Program-made: the position numbers and the translations under genes | Shown: positions 6,202 to 11,989 of the stretch, piece by piece | Position numbering within the stretch: the stretch's first letter is position 1 | How the letters are laid out: each line of letters begins with the position of its first letter | Origin: DATHSY01 sp046729855 | Lineage (GTDB): Bacteria; Actinomycetota; UBA4738; HRBIN12 | DNA length: 11,989 nucleotides | Assembly (NCBI GenBank): GCA_046729855.1 | Contig: JBKPHM010000067.1 | Span: forward strand, 1-11,989 | Reading direction: 5' to 3' | The notes under the pieces: generated by a model | What the model was told of the DNA's origin: nothing | The model's input: only the letters and a program-made list of their open reading frames with translations | The model's database searches: none

Positions 6202-6285
6202 TTAGCGCTTCTTCGAGATGTACGATTCGAGTTCGGCGCGCTCGCGCTTAGCCTGCTCCTTCATTGCCTCAAGGTTCCTGCGCAT
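6202..6285 (-). CDS. 27-residue charged helical ORF at the island edge
   Basis: The ATG at 6285 is preceded by GGAAGGGAAGG (about 6288-6298, running into the right repeat). The product (MRRNLEAMKEQAKRERAELE, then SYISKKR) is a single highly charged helix, with GC-ending codons. It is too short for family assignment. It starts eight bases inside the right attachment repeat, and its frame is also open through the repeat, so excision or integration would change its upstream sequence. Confidence 0.4.
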   Translation of the reverse strand: MRRNLEAMKEQAKRERAELESYISKKR

Positions 6286-6292
6286 GCCCTTC

Positions 6293-6339
6293 CCTTCCAA
6301 GCTGGTGGTGCAGGTTCGATTCCCGTCACCCGCTCTGCT
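6293..6339 (+). repeat. right attachment repeat (attR-like)
   Basis: 46 of 47 bases match the 3' end of tRNA-Gly (4699-4745). A6312 replaces G4718, and in a tRNA this would break a C-G pair of the T stem. The 5' half of the tRNA is absent here, so this copy is not a gene. Confidence 0.88.
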
Positions 6340-6490
6340 GGTCATCACCTATGCGGACTCGTGCCCGATCCCTGATCGCCGCCACGGCCGGGTTCGCGCC
6401 CAACACCGTGATCCGTTCGTCGGCCGTTTGGCCGTCTGACGTCGCCTTCGAGGGCGAACTGTCTGATGGCCGCGGCGCGTCTACGAGCAC
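6326..6490 (-). CDS. possible 54-residue ORF overlapping the TM protein gene
   Basis: A GTG at 6490 opens a frame that overlaps the end of the upstream TM protein gene by ten bases and stops at a TGA inside the right attachment repeat. Its second half reads like protein (DERITVLGANPAVAAIRDRA), its first half is Ser/Thr-rich. GGAG overlaps the start, so the ribosome site is poor. No family recognised. It may be real, chance, or the frame-shifted end of the gene upstream. If real, its last codons use tRNA-derived sequence. Confidence 0.25.
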   Translation of the reverse strand: MLVDAPRPSDSSPSKATSDGQTADERITVLGANPAVAAIRDRARVRIGDDQQSG

Positions 6491-7047
6491 CTCCAGACGA
6501 TCGTGAGGTGCCGGCGTCCCTGCTGGGCATGGCCGGGCGAGAGCCCTTCGCGCCGCCAGACGGAGAACGCCTTGCGCACGATGCGCTCGTGGCGCTGCTC
6601 CAGCGACGGCTTCACCTTGTAGACCCCGGTGCTGTCCGATTGGACGCACCCGAAATTGCGGTAGATGGCGCCCAGGACCACGGTTCCGAACGCCTCCTGT
6701 GCTTGCTCGCTCCCGCTCAACGCCGCGTCCAGCGCGAGCTTCGTGGCGTAGTCGGGGTCGAAGGCGGGGGCAGGCGCGACCGCCGCCGGCGCCTCAGGCG
6801 CAGCGGGCTCGGCAGCGGTCTCTTCACCGCTGACCGCCTCGTCCGCGACGGGAACTGCCACAACGCTCGGTAGCGTGCCGAGCCAGGAGAGCCCGACCAC
6901 GAGAGCAACCGCGATCCCGAGGAACCAGAATCCGCCTCGCCTACGCTGCGCGTCCTCCCGTGCGAGCCGCGCCCCGCGCGACTCCGCGAGCAGGTCGCCG
7001 AGCGACGTCCTGCCCCCGTCGGCCGGCATCGGCGGGACAGGTCTCAT
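6481..7047 (-). CDS. one-TM protein with extracytoplasmic C-terminal domain
   Basis: 188 residues. The N-terminal 37 residues are polar and basic (cytoplasmic), residues 39-58 form a transmembrane segment that may extend to 68, and 69-95 are an Ala/Pro/Glu linker. The C-terminal 90 residues look like a small folded domain (DYATKLALDAALSGSEQAQE, AIYRNFGCVQ, then HLTIVWRCS) with two cysteines, C134 and C187, that could form a disulfide outside the cell. No family was recognised. The ATG at 7047 has neither a good ribosome site nor a clear -10 box; the ATG at 7029 is an alternative start. It is divergent from the ArsR-type gene. Confidence 0.7.
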   Translation of the reverse strand: MRPVPPMPADGGRTSLGDLLAESRGARLAREDAQRRRGGFWFLGIAVALVVGLSWLGTLPSVVAVPVADEAVSGEETAAEPAAPEAPAAVAPAPAFDPDYATKLALDAALSGSEQAQEAFGTVVLGAIYRNFGCVQSDSTGVYKVKPSLEQRHERIVRKAFSVWRREGLSPGHAQQGRRHLTIVWRCS

Positions 7048-7248
7048 GGGGAGGTCAACTCGCTGGGCCGCCGAATGCCGACGATCGTTGTGGTGGCCAT
7101 GGTTCCTTCCGAGCCGCCGCAGCTCGCCCTCGTTCGCCGAATCCGCGACCTGAAATCACTCTTCGGCGCTCAGCAACTCGCCCTTGATGGAGCCTTTCGG
7201 GATTCGCTTCGGGCCTCCCGCCAAACAGGCTCGAGACGGACGACTCAT

Positions 7249-7277
7249 TTGCAAAAGAGAACTTTCTAAAGTATCCT
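7249..7277 (+). promoter_or_regulatory. promoter of the arsR-type regulator, leaderless
   Basis: TTGCAA at 7249-7254 (four of six bases match TTGACA), a 17-base spacer, and TATCCT at 7272-7277. The start codon follows seven bases later, so the transcript should begin at or next to the ATG. This is the best-formed promoter in the window. Confidence 0.65.
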
Positions 7278-7279
7278 TT
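7254..7279. promoter_or_regulatory. 26-bp nested palindrome, likely autoregulatory operator
   Basis: The core is ACTTT-CT-AAAGT (7261-7272), with outer arms AAAG (7254-7257) and CTTT (7276-7279) placed symmetrically three bases away on each side. It spans from just after the -35 box through the -10 box, so a bound dimer would block RNA polymerase. It sits directly upstream of a winged-helix regulator, which usually controls its own operon. It is AT-rich in a very GC-rich region. Confidence 0.6.
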
Positions 7280-7284
7280 CGCAT

Positions 7285-7863
7285 ATGCCCGACGGCGAGC
7301 GAACCCTTCGGCTGACGAAACCTCGCCAGATGCGGGCGCTGGCCCACCCGCTCCGGCTCCAGCTCCTGGGCGCGCTCCGGGCGGGCGGGCCGGCCACGGC
7401 GACGATCCTGGCCGAGCGGGTTGAGGCGAGCGTCCCGCTCGTCAGCTACCACCTGCGGCAGCTCGCGGCGCATGGCTTCATCGAGGCGGCCGAGAGTCCT
7501 TCGGGCGATGGTCGCGAGCGGTGGTGGCAGGCCTCGCACGACCGCACGAGCTGGTCCCGCGTCGAGTTCCTGGACACCCCCGAACGGCGCGCTGCCGAGC
7601 AGGCGTTCAGCCTCGAGGTGGTGCGCAGGTACGCGGAAGCCGCCGAACGGTGGGTTGAACGCTCCGACGATTGGCCGCCCGAGTGGGTCGACGCGGCCGA
7701 CATGAGCGACTGGATCGTTCACGTCACGCCCGAAGAGCTCCGGGCGCTCCGCAGCGAGATCGCCGCGACGATCGAGCGGTTAGCGGCCCAGCCGAAGGGC
7801 GAGGGCCGCGCGCTCGTCCACGCGATAGTGAACCTGATCCCGAGGGGGGAGCCGCCCCGATGA
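7285..7863 (+). CDS. ArsR-type winged-helix transcriptional regulator
   Basis: 192 residues, ATG at 7285, leaderless. Residues about 8-90 are a winged helix: KPRQMRALAHPLRLQLLGAL leads in, as in ArsR and HTH_20 proteins; VPLVSYHLRQLAAHGFIEAA is the recognition helix and the start of the wing; ERWWQAS follows the wing. The C-terminal half is helical, rich in Trp and Glu, and longer than in the small metal-sensing ArsR proteins. No CxC metal site is seen, so an organic ligand is more likely than a metal. It overlaps the MFS exporter by four bases (ATGA), so the two are translationally coupled. It probably represses this operon through the palindrome at 7254-7279 until the exported compound binds. 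Confidence 0.9.
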   Translation: MPDGERTLRLTKPRQMRALAHPLRLQLLGALRAGGPATATILAERVEASVPLVSYHLRQLAAHGFIEAAESPSGDGRERWWQASHDRTSWSRVEFLDTPERRAAEQAFSLEVVRRYAEAAERWVERSDDWPPEWVDAADMSDWIVHVTPEELRALRSEIAATIERLAAQPKGEGRALVHAIVNLIPRGEPPR

Positions 7864-9107
7864 CGTCTCCCTCCCCGTCACGGCCGCGTACGCGCGGCCC
7901 GGTCTTCGCGCTCCTCGGCGCGAACGCGATCTCCGTAACCGGCAACGTCGCGGCGCTCGTGGCGATCCCGTGGTTCGTCCTGCAGACGACCGGCAGCGCC
8001 GCTCGGACAGGCATCACGGCGTTCGCCGGGTTGCTGCCGATCGTGCTCTCCGGGACGTTCGGCGGCGCCCTGGTCGACCGGCTCGGGTACCGACGGACGA
8101 GCATCATCGCCGACCTCGCGAGCGCGGCTGCCGTCGCCGCGATCCCGCTCCTTCACTCGACGGTTGGTCTGGAATTCTGGCAGCTCGTCGCCCTCGTTTT
8201 CGTCGGTGGGCTGCTCGACGCGCCGGGCGCGACCGCTCGCGGCGCCCTGATCCCGGATGTGTGCGAGCGGGCCGGCTGGAGCCTCGAGCGCGCGAGCGGC
8301 GCGGCCGCCGTCGTGGAGCGGGCGTCGCGGTTGGCGGGTGCACCGATGGCGGGCGTGCTGATCGCCGTCGTCCGGCCGACCAACGTCCTGTGGATCGATG
8401 CGGCGACGTTCGTCGTGTCGGCTGCGCTGATCGCGATCGGCGTCCCGCGCCCTGCCGAGCGTCCGTCCGAGCAGCGCGGCTCGTACCTGAGCGAGCTTCG
8501 CCGGGGATACACGTTCCTACGACGCGATCCGACGCTCGCGAGCCTGGTCGCGATGCTCTCGGTCACGAACCTGCTCGACGCCTTCGCGTTGGTGGCCCTT
8601 CCGGTGTACGCCGACCGGGTCTACGACAGCCCGATCGCCCTCGGCGTGCTGATCGGCGCTGCGGGCGCCGGGTCGGTCGTCGGCGCGCTGTCGTTCGCCG
8701 CGATCGGCGATCGGACGAGCCGGCGACGCGTCTTCTGCTGGGGCTTCGTGATCACCGCGTCGTGGTACCCGGTCGCGGTGCTCTTCCCGCCGCTCGCCGT
8801 CCTGATCGTCGCAAAGACGATCTCCGGCGTCGCGTCGGGCCCGCTCAACCCGGTGATCGACACGGTGTTCTATGAGCGCGTCCCGGACGGCATGCGGGCG
8901 CGCGTGCTCGGCGTGACGCAGGCGGCCGCATGGGTCGCGATGCCGCTCGGTGTGCTGATCGCGGGTGCCGTCATCGACGCGTTTGGCCTGGCGGCGACGC
9001 TGCTTGCCGTCGGCTCGCTATACCTCGCCGTCACCCTGTCGGCGATCGCGGTGCCGTCGTTGCGTGGGCTCGACGAGCGCCGGGCCGCCACCGTCATCGC
9101 CGCCTGA
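7860..9107 (+). CDS. MFS exporter (MFS_3/EntS-like)
   Basis: 415 residues; the ATG at 7860 overlaps the regulator stop and has AGGGGGGA at 7843-7850. About 12 hydrophobic segments are seen in two halves. Motif A is visible in both: GALVDRLGYRR (about 63-73) and, in the second half, IGDRTSRRR (about 282-290). The long loop between halves (about 199-215) carries the usual charged residues (RPAERPSEQRGSYLSELRRG). The pattern is that of MFS_3, which includes the enterobactin exporter EntS and macrolide efflux proteins. It should expel a small molecule using the proton gradient. The substrate cannot be named; pairing with an ArsR-type sensor suggests an inducible export response. It ends 11 bases before the convergent azlD. 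Confidence 0.92.
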   Translation: MTSPSPSRPRTRGPVFALLGANAISVTGNVAALVAIPWFVLQTTGSAARTGITAFAGLLPIVLSGTFGGALVDRLGYRRTSIIADLASAAAVAAIPLLHSTVGLEFWQLVALVFVGGLLDAPGATARGALIPDVCERAGWSLERASGAAAVVERASRLAGAPMAGVLIAVVRPTNVLWIDAATFVVSAALIAIGVPRPAERPSEQRGSYLSELRRGYTFLRRDPTLASLVAMLSVTNLLDAFALVALPVYADRVYDSPIALGVLIGAAGAGSVVGALSFAAIGDRTSRRRVFCWGFVITASWYPVAVLFPPLAVLIVAKTISGVASGPLNPVIDTVFYERVPDGMRARVLGVTQAAAWVAMPLGVLIAGAVIDAFGLAATLLAVGSLYLAVTLSAIAVPSLRGLDERRAATVIAA

Positions 9108-9118
9108 GCACGCGGACG

Positions 9119-9427
9119 CTACAGGACGACGCGCGCCACCGCGGTCGTCGCCGCCGCGATCACGACCACGAGCAGCACCGGCGCCCTGAACCAGAGCGCC
9201 ACGCCGGCGGCCGCCACCCCGAGGAGCCGTTCGTCGAGGACGATGTCCTGCCCGTCGGACACGGCCTGGGTGACGACCAGCGCCGCGAGGACGGCCGGCG
9301 CGAGCAGCGCCACGACGGACGCGAGCCGGGCCGGAAGCGGCCGACCGCCGAGCAGCACCGGGCCCGCGGCCTTCAGGGCGAACGTCGCGAGCCCGACGGC
9401 CGCCACCACGATCCACGTTCCCGTCAT
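9119..9427 (-). CDS. azlD: AzlD-family branched-chain amino acid exporter subunit
   Basis: 102 residues, with four hydrophobic segments (about 5-22, 33-52, 66-82, 82-100). The length and topology match AzlD (PF05437), the small partner of AzlC. The sequence GLATFALKAAGPVLLGGRPLP is typical of its first loop. Its ATG at 9427 overlaps the azlC stop by four bases, so the two are made together in the fixed azlC-azlD order. AzlCD exports branched-chain amino acids or analogues such as azaleucine in Bacillus subtilis; the substrate here is inferred. Confidence 0.92.
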   Translation of the reverse strand: MTGTWIVVAAVGLATFALKAAGPVLLGGRPLPARLASVVALLAPAVLAALVVTQAVSDGQDIVLDERLLGVAAAGVALWFRAPVLLVVVIAAATTAVARVVL

Positions 9428-10080
9428 GACCGCCGAAGCCCGAGCAGACAGGCGACCGAAGCCGCGATGATCGGGACGCCCGGCGGGGCGAGCGGGATCA
9501 GCGCCGCGGCGATCGCGGCGCCGAGCAGGGCCACCAGCCGGGCGCGCGGCGACGTCAGCTGGCGGGCGAGCAACGCGAGGAACAGCGCCGGGAACGCCGC
9601 GTCCAGGCCCAATGCCGCGGGGTCACCCAGCAGGCGTCCGCCCAGCGCCCCGACCGCGGTTCCGATCACCCACGCGGCCCACAACACGAGTCCGGCGCCG
9701 ACGAGGATCCTCGGATCGAACCGACCATCGCCTCGAGACGCCACCGCCCACGATTCGTCGACGATCAGCTGCGCGCGGAGGAACCGCGACCAGACGCTGC
9801 CCTCGAGGTACGGGGCCACCGTGATGCCGATCGGCCCGTACCGAGTGTTCAGCAGGACCGCCGCAAGAACCGCAGCGACGACGGTGCCTCCCGCCTCGAG
9901 CACCGACGCCGCCGCGAACTGCGCCGACCCGCCGAACGTGGTCGCGGACATGACGATCGGCGCCAGCCAGCCCATCCCCGCGGCGTCCGCCAGCACGCCG
10001 AACGAGACGCCGAACCCAAGCACGGCGATCGTCAGCGGCGCGACCGCGCGCACGCCGTCGCGGTAGGTCGGCTCCGGCAT
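9424..10080 (-). CDS. azlC: AzlC-family branched-chain amino acid exporter subunit
   Basis: 218 residues from the ATG at 10080. The family signature (PF03591) is clear: PLTIAVLGFGVSFGVLADAAG (14-34 approximately), then SATTFGGSAQFAAASVLEAG and LLNTRYGPIGITVAPYL. Later segments, including LIVDESWAVA, match the AzlC loop with the conserved DE. Six to seven membrane segments are expected. It forms the exporter with AzlD. A TACGGT box eight bases upstream and no ribosome site point to a leaderless transcript, divergent from the PhzF-like gene. Confidence 0.95.
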   Translation of the reverse strand: MPEPTYRDGVRAVAPLTIAVLGFGVSFGVLADAAGMGWLAPIVMSATTFGGSAQFAAASVLEAGGTVVAAVLAAVLLNTRYGPIGITVAPYLEGSVWSRFLRAQLIVDESWAVASRGDGRFDPRILVGAGLVLWAAWVIGTAVGALGGRLLGDPAALGLDAAFPALFLALLARQLTSPRARLVALLGAAIAAALIPLAPPGVPIIAASVACLLGLRRS

Positions 10081-10088
10081 GGTGCGCC

Positions 10089-10094
10089 ACCGTA
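10089..10094 (-). promoter_or_regulatory. -10 box for azlC (leaderless)
   Basis: On the minus strand TACGGT ends eight bases before the ATG at 10080. There is no ribosome site. It faces the PhzF promoter 30 bases away. Confidence 0.5.
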
Positions 10095-10123
10095 GCAGCG
10101 GCCGAGGGCGACGCTCGGTGCGA

Positions 10124-10129
10124 TACCGT
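10124..10129 (+). promoter_or_regulatory. -10 box for the phzF-like gene (leaderless)
   Basis: TACCGT ends six bases before the GTG at 10136, the expected distance for a transcript starting at the start codon. No ribosome site is present. Confidence 0.55.
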
Positions 10130-10135
10130 CAGGCC

Positions 10136-10990
10136 GTGCGCGTCCCGTTCCGTCTGGTCGACGTTTTCTGTGAGCGTCCGTTCGCGGGCAACCAGCTGTG
10201 CGTCGTGCCCGAGCCCGTCGAGCTCGACGACGCGACGATGCAGTCGCTCGCGCGGGAGATCGGCTTCTCGGAGACCACCTTCGTCACGCGGGTCGACGAC
10301 GCCTCCTACGCGATGCGGATCTTCACGCCGGGCCACGAGCTGCCCTTCGCCGGGCACCCCACGCTCGGCACGGCGTTCGTGATGGTGTGCGAGGGCCGCG
10401 TCCGGTCGCCGCTCAGGCAGCTCGTGCGCGCCGGCGAGATCCCGGTCGAGGTCGACGTGGAACGCGGGGTCGCGACCATGACGCAGCTCCCTCCCGAGTT
10501 CGGGCCTGTGTTCGAGGACCGCGCGGCGGTGGCGCGGGCGGTCGCTCTTACGGAGGCCGACCTGCACCCGAGCCTTCCCGTCCAGCCCGTCTCGACCGGG
10601 CTGCCGCCGCTGATCGTCCCGATCCGGGACCTGCAGGCGCTCCGACGAGCGCGCGGTGAACAGGCCGCGATCGGGGAGGTCTGCAGGCGGGCGGGAGGCG
10701 AAGAGTTCTATCTCTTCGCCATGACGGACGACGGCGTGACGGCCCGGATGCTCGACTGGGAGCACGGCGTGGGGGAGGACCCTGCCACGGGCTCGGCGGC
10801 CGGGCCGCTCGGGGCCTACCTCGCGGAGCACGGGGTGACCGGCATGCCGGGCGAGGTCGCGATCCGCCAGGGCGAGCAGGTCGGACGGCCGAGCCTGCTC
10901 CGCGTCACCGTCGGCCGCGCCCGTGGCGCATGGCGCGTCCGGGTCGGCGGCGGCGTCGCGATCGTGGGTGACGGCGGGTTCCGCCTCTGA
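10136..10990 (+). CDS. PhzF-family isomerase
   Basis: 284 residues from a GTG at 10136, the usual family length. The N-terminus RVPFRLVDVFCERPFAGNQL is the classic PhzF opening. E46 in GFSETTF matches the catalytic glutamate; FAGHPTLGTAF (72-82) and DPATGSAAGPLGAYL (215-229) are the two signature loops. The fold is a diaminopimelate-epimerase-like double barrel. PhzF itself isomerises trans-2,3-dihydro-3-hydroxyanthranilate in phenazine synthesis, but no other phenazine gene is here, so this is one of the many relatives with unknown substrate. The frame is open to 10079, yet the -10 box immediately before the GTG supports this start. It is divergent from azlCD; a shared role is possible only as conjecture. 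Confidence 0.94.
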   Translation: MRVPFRLVDVFCERPFAGNQLCVVPEPVELDDATMQSLAREIGFSETTFVTRVDDASYAMRIFTPGHELPFAGHPTLGTAFVMVCEGRVRSPLRQLVRAGEIPVEVDVERGVATMTQLPPEFGPVFEDRAAVARAVALTEADLHPSLPVQPVSTGLPPLIVPIRDLQALRRARGEQAAIGEVCRRAGGEEFYLFAMTDDGVTARMLDWEHGVGEDPATGSAAGPLGAYLAEHGVTGMPGEVAIRQGEQVGRPSLLRVTVGRARGAWRVRVGGGVAIVGDGGFRL

Positions 10991-11010
10991 CCGCGCCGGT
11001 GCATGAGCTC

Positions 11011-11016
11011 TACAAT
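11011..11016 (+). promoter_or_regulatory. -10 box for tRNA-Pro
   Basis: TACAAT (five of six bases of TATAAT) ends eight bases before the mature 5' end at 11025. Confidence 0.55.
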
Positions 11017-11024
11017 CCGTGCCG

Positions 11025-11102
11025 CGGGATGTAGCGCAGTCTGGTCAGCGCGCGGCGTTTGGGTCGCCGAGGTCGCCGGTTCGAATCCGGCCATCCCGAC
11101 CA
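11025..11102 (+). tRNA. tRNA-Pro(TGG)
   Basis: Acceptor CGGGATG pairs with CATCCCG, discriminator A at 11099, then an encoded CCA (11100-11102). The anticodon loop TTTGGGT, closed by CGGCG/CGCCG, gives TGG, which reads CCA. The T arm is GCCGG-TTCGAAT-CCGGC. The opening C of the acceptor is normal for bacterial tRNA-Pro. Confidence 0.96.
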
Positions 11103-11206
11103 GCTCCTCCGGGCGATCCCTGCGGCCGGGCAGCGCCATTCAGAAAGAGTGACAAGAACAGCCGACCCGGTTGACCCGTCTGCGAGTGGTGCCGTAGCGT
11201 ACGTGG

Positions 11207-11246
11207 CGAGAAACCGCTGGAGCCCTCGGGCCCTGGCGGTTTCTCG
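11207..11246 (+). terminator. strong hairpin, probable terminator
   Basis: CGAGAAACCGC (11207-11217) and GCGGTTTCTCG (11236-11246) are perfect 11-bp complements. The 18-base loop itself contains GCCC-TC-GGGC. TTCCTCC follows, a weak pyrimidine tail. Probably ends the tRNA-Pro transcript about 105 bases upstream. Confidence 0.6.
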
Positions 11247-11366
11247 TTCCTCCGGACGGGTCGCCGACGCCGACGTCGGCTGATGTCCCGGCTCCGTCTT
11301 TCGTCTCGAACTCGGCCGGCCGGGTACAGCCGCACGGCCCACGCCGCCGATGTCGGTAGTTGACGG

Positions 11367-11372
11367 TACCCT
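11367..11372 (+). promoter_or_regulatory. -10 box for the metallopeptidase-like gene (leaderless)
   Basis: TACCCT ends eight bases before the ATG at 11381; no ribosome site is present. TTGACGG lies directly upstream, too close to act as a -35 box for it. Confidence 0.5.
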
Positions 11373-11380
11373 GCGCCACC

Positions 11381-11857
11381 ATGCGGATCCGCTCGGAGAT
11401 CGCCGAACTGCCCGCCACGAGGATCCGTACGATGCTGTCCGGCCTTCCCCTAGCGGTCGGCTACCGCCTGATCGTCAGGCCTCTCCGCTACCGCGAGAAG
11501 CCGCACCTGGCCGCCTGGACCGACTTCGACGCCCGCGAGATCGTGCTCCAGGTGCCCGAGCCGTTCTTCCCGTTCGGGGAGGTCGTGCCATACGCGGCCA
11601 AACGGCGCGCGGGCAAGGGGATGCGGTTCATCTGGCTCACCGAGGGAGTCACCTTCCGGACGCCGCGCGAGGTGCTCCGCTTCCTGTACCTGCATGAGTT
11701 CATGCACTGGTACCTGGCCGAGCGTCTCGGCAGGCGGAGCGCCGCCGAGACGGCATGCGACCGGTTCGCCCTACGGAACTACCGCCGTCGACGTGTCAGG
11801 GAGTTCGACGCCGACGCCGCCCTGGTCCGAAGGAACGGGGCGATCGCGCCCGCCTAG
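11381..11857 (+). CDS. HExxH metallopeptidase-like protein
   Basis: 158 residues from the ATG at 11381; the frame continues to 11360, but the -10 box ends just before 11381, which decides the start. Residues 105-109 are HEFMH, a HExxH zinc motif, in the helix FLYLHEFMHWYLAERLG. E123 and D127 follow in AAETACDRFAL, a spacing that could supply the third zinc ligand, as in gluzincins of the SprT or ImmA/IrrE type. The first 95 residues are mixed alpha/beta with no signal peptide or membrane helix, so it is cytoplasmic. Family placement is uncertain and the substrate unknown. Its stop overlaps that of the convergent TetR remnant by two bases within CTAG. Confidence 0.8.
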   Translation: MRIRSEIAELPATRIRTMLSGLPLAVGYRLIVRPLRYREKPHLAAWTDFDAREIVLQVPEPFFPFGEVVPYAAKRRAGKGMRFIWLTEGVTFRTPREVLRFLYLHEFMHWYLAERLGRRSAAETACDRFALRNYRRRRVREFDADAALVRRNGAIAPA

Positions 11858-11989
11858 CGCCGCGCCCGGATCGCGCCGCGGACTAGCTCGATGAACTGTT
11901 CGATCTGTACGCCGCCAGGAACAGCCCCGCCTTGCTCCCAAAGTGCTGGAAGATCGAGCTCTTCGCGATGCCGAGGTCATTGGCGATGA
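11854..11989 (-). pseudogene. remnant of a TetR-family regulator
   Basis: From the window edge the minus strand reads IANDLGIAKSSIFQHFGSKA and GLFLAAYR, the second half of a TetR helix-turn-helix (recognition helix, then the F-x-x-K turn and start of helix 4). The frame then stops at TAG 11885-11883. In another frame QIEQFIELVRGAIRARR runs to a TAG at 11856-11854 and looks like the extreme C-terminus of such a protein. The ligand-binding domain of 120 or more residues that should lie between is absent. The simplest reading is an internal deletion plus frameshift. The front of the gene is outside the window. Confidence 0.6.

Larger units (their letters stand above)
7048..7284. other. intergenic region between divergent genes
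   Basis: The right 36 bases hold the ArsR promoter and operator. In the remaining 200 bases I see no convincing gene and no promoter for the minus-strand gene at 7047. Confidence 0.5.
11103..11380. other. intergenic region after tRNA-Pro
   Basis: Holds the hairpin at 11207-11246 and, at its right end, the promoter of the metallopeptidase-like gene. No gene was found; frames crossing the tRNA are spurious. Confidence 0.5.

Noticed and set aside
6466..6873. 135-residue plus-strand ORF
   Set aside because: It is antisense to the one-TM protein at 6481-7047, whose topology and linker are more protein-like.
8930..10066. 378-residue plus-strand ORF, and a 402-residue minus-strand ORF at 9623-10831
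   Set aside because: Both are shadows of the MFS, azlD, azlC and phzF-like genes, with low-complexity Arg/Pro-rich or His-rich sequence and no domain.
10136..10990. Phenazine biosynthesis cluster
   Set aside because: Only a PhzF-family protein is present, and this family is much broader than phenazine synthesis.
11010..11342. minus-strand ORFs across tRNA-Pro
   Set aside because: SWSGWPDSNRRPRRPKRRAL and GMAGFEPATSATQTPRADQT are tRNA translations, not proteins.

Overview
The window is a GC-rich chromosomal segment, probably from a member of the Actinomycetota. The evidence is the strong G/C bias at third codon positions, GTG and TTG starts, and several genes that begin 6-9 bases after a TANNNT -10 box with no Shine-Dalgarno site, the layout of leaderless transcripts common in that phylum. 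No rRNA or phylogenetic marker is present, so the assignment is an inference. Three tRNA genes are clear: Arg(TCT) on the minus strand, Gly(TCC) and Pro(TGG) on the plus strand. Only tRNA-Pro has an encoded CCA.

Layout. Left end (1-1240, minus strand): the first codons of an unknown gene, a short frameshifted gene remnant, and a membrane-anchored protein with a HEPN-like R-x4-H motif. From 1241 to 2267 is mostly non-coding sequence around tRNA-Arg, which is bracketed by a perfect 12-bp direct repeat. From 2268 to 4633 lie a conserved one-TM protein of unknown function, a zinc amidohydrolase of the Xaa-Pro dipeptidase/imidazolonepropionase-like type, and a zinc-ribbon protein ten bases downstream that is probably co-transcribed with it.

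The most interesting part is 4670-6339. The 3' end of tRNA-Gly (4699-4745) is repeated at 6293-6339 with 46 of 47 bases identical. This is what site-specific integration into a tRNA 3' end leaves behind. The enclosed unit of about 1.6 kb has no recognisable integrase. It carries a zinc-finger/TM/DUF2511 protein, a frameshifted helix-turn-helix ORF, an ORF tail, a 63-residue Cys/His protein, a 27-residue charged ORF and two strong hairpins. It looks like a very small or decayed integrative element.

Right of the island are a one-TM protein (6481-7047, minus), an ArsR-type regulator overlapping an MFS exporter by ATGA (7285-9107), and an azlC-azlD amino-acid exporter pair on the minus strand (9119-10080). 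The azlC pair is divergent from a PhzF-family isomerase (10136-10990). The ArsR promoter contains a 26-bp nested palindrome across its -10 box, a plausible operator that would let the regulator control itself and the exporter. Then come tRNA-Pro, a strong hairpin, an HExxH metallopeptidase-like protein (11381-11857), and the remnant of a TetR regulator whose ligand-binding domain appears to be missing.
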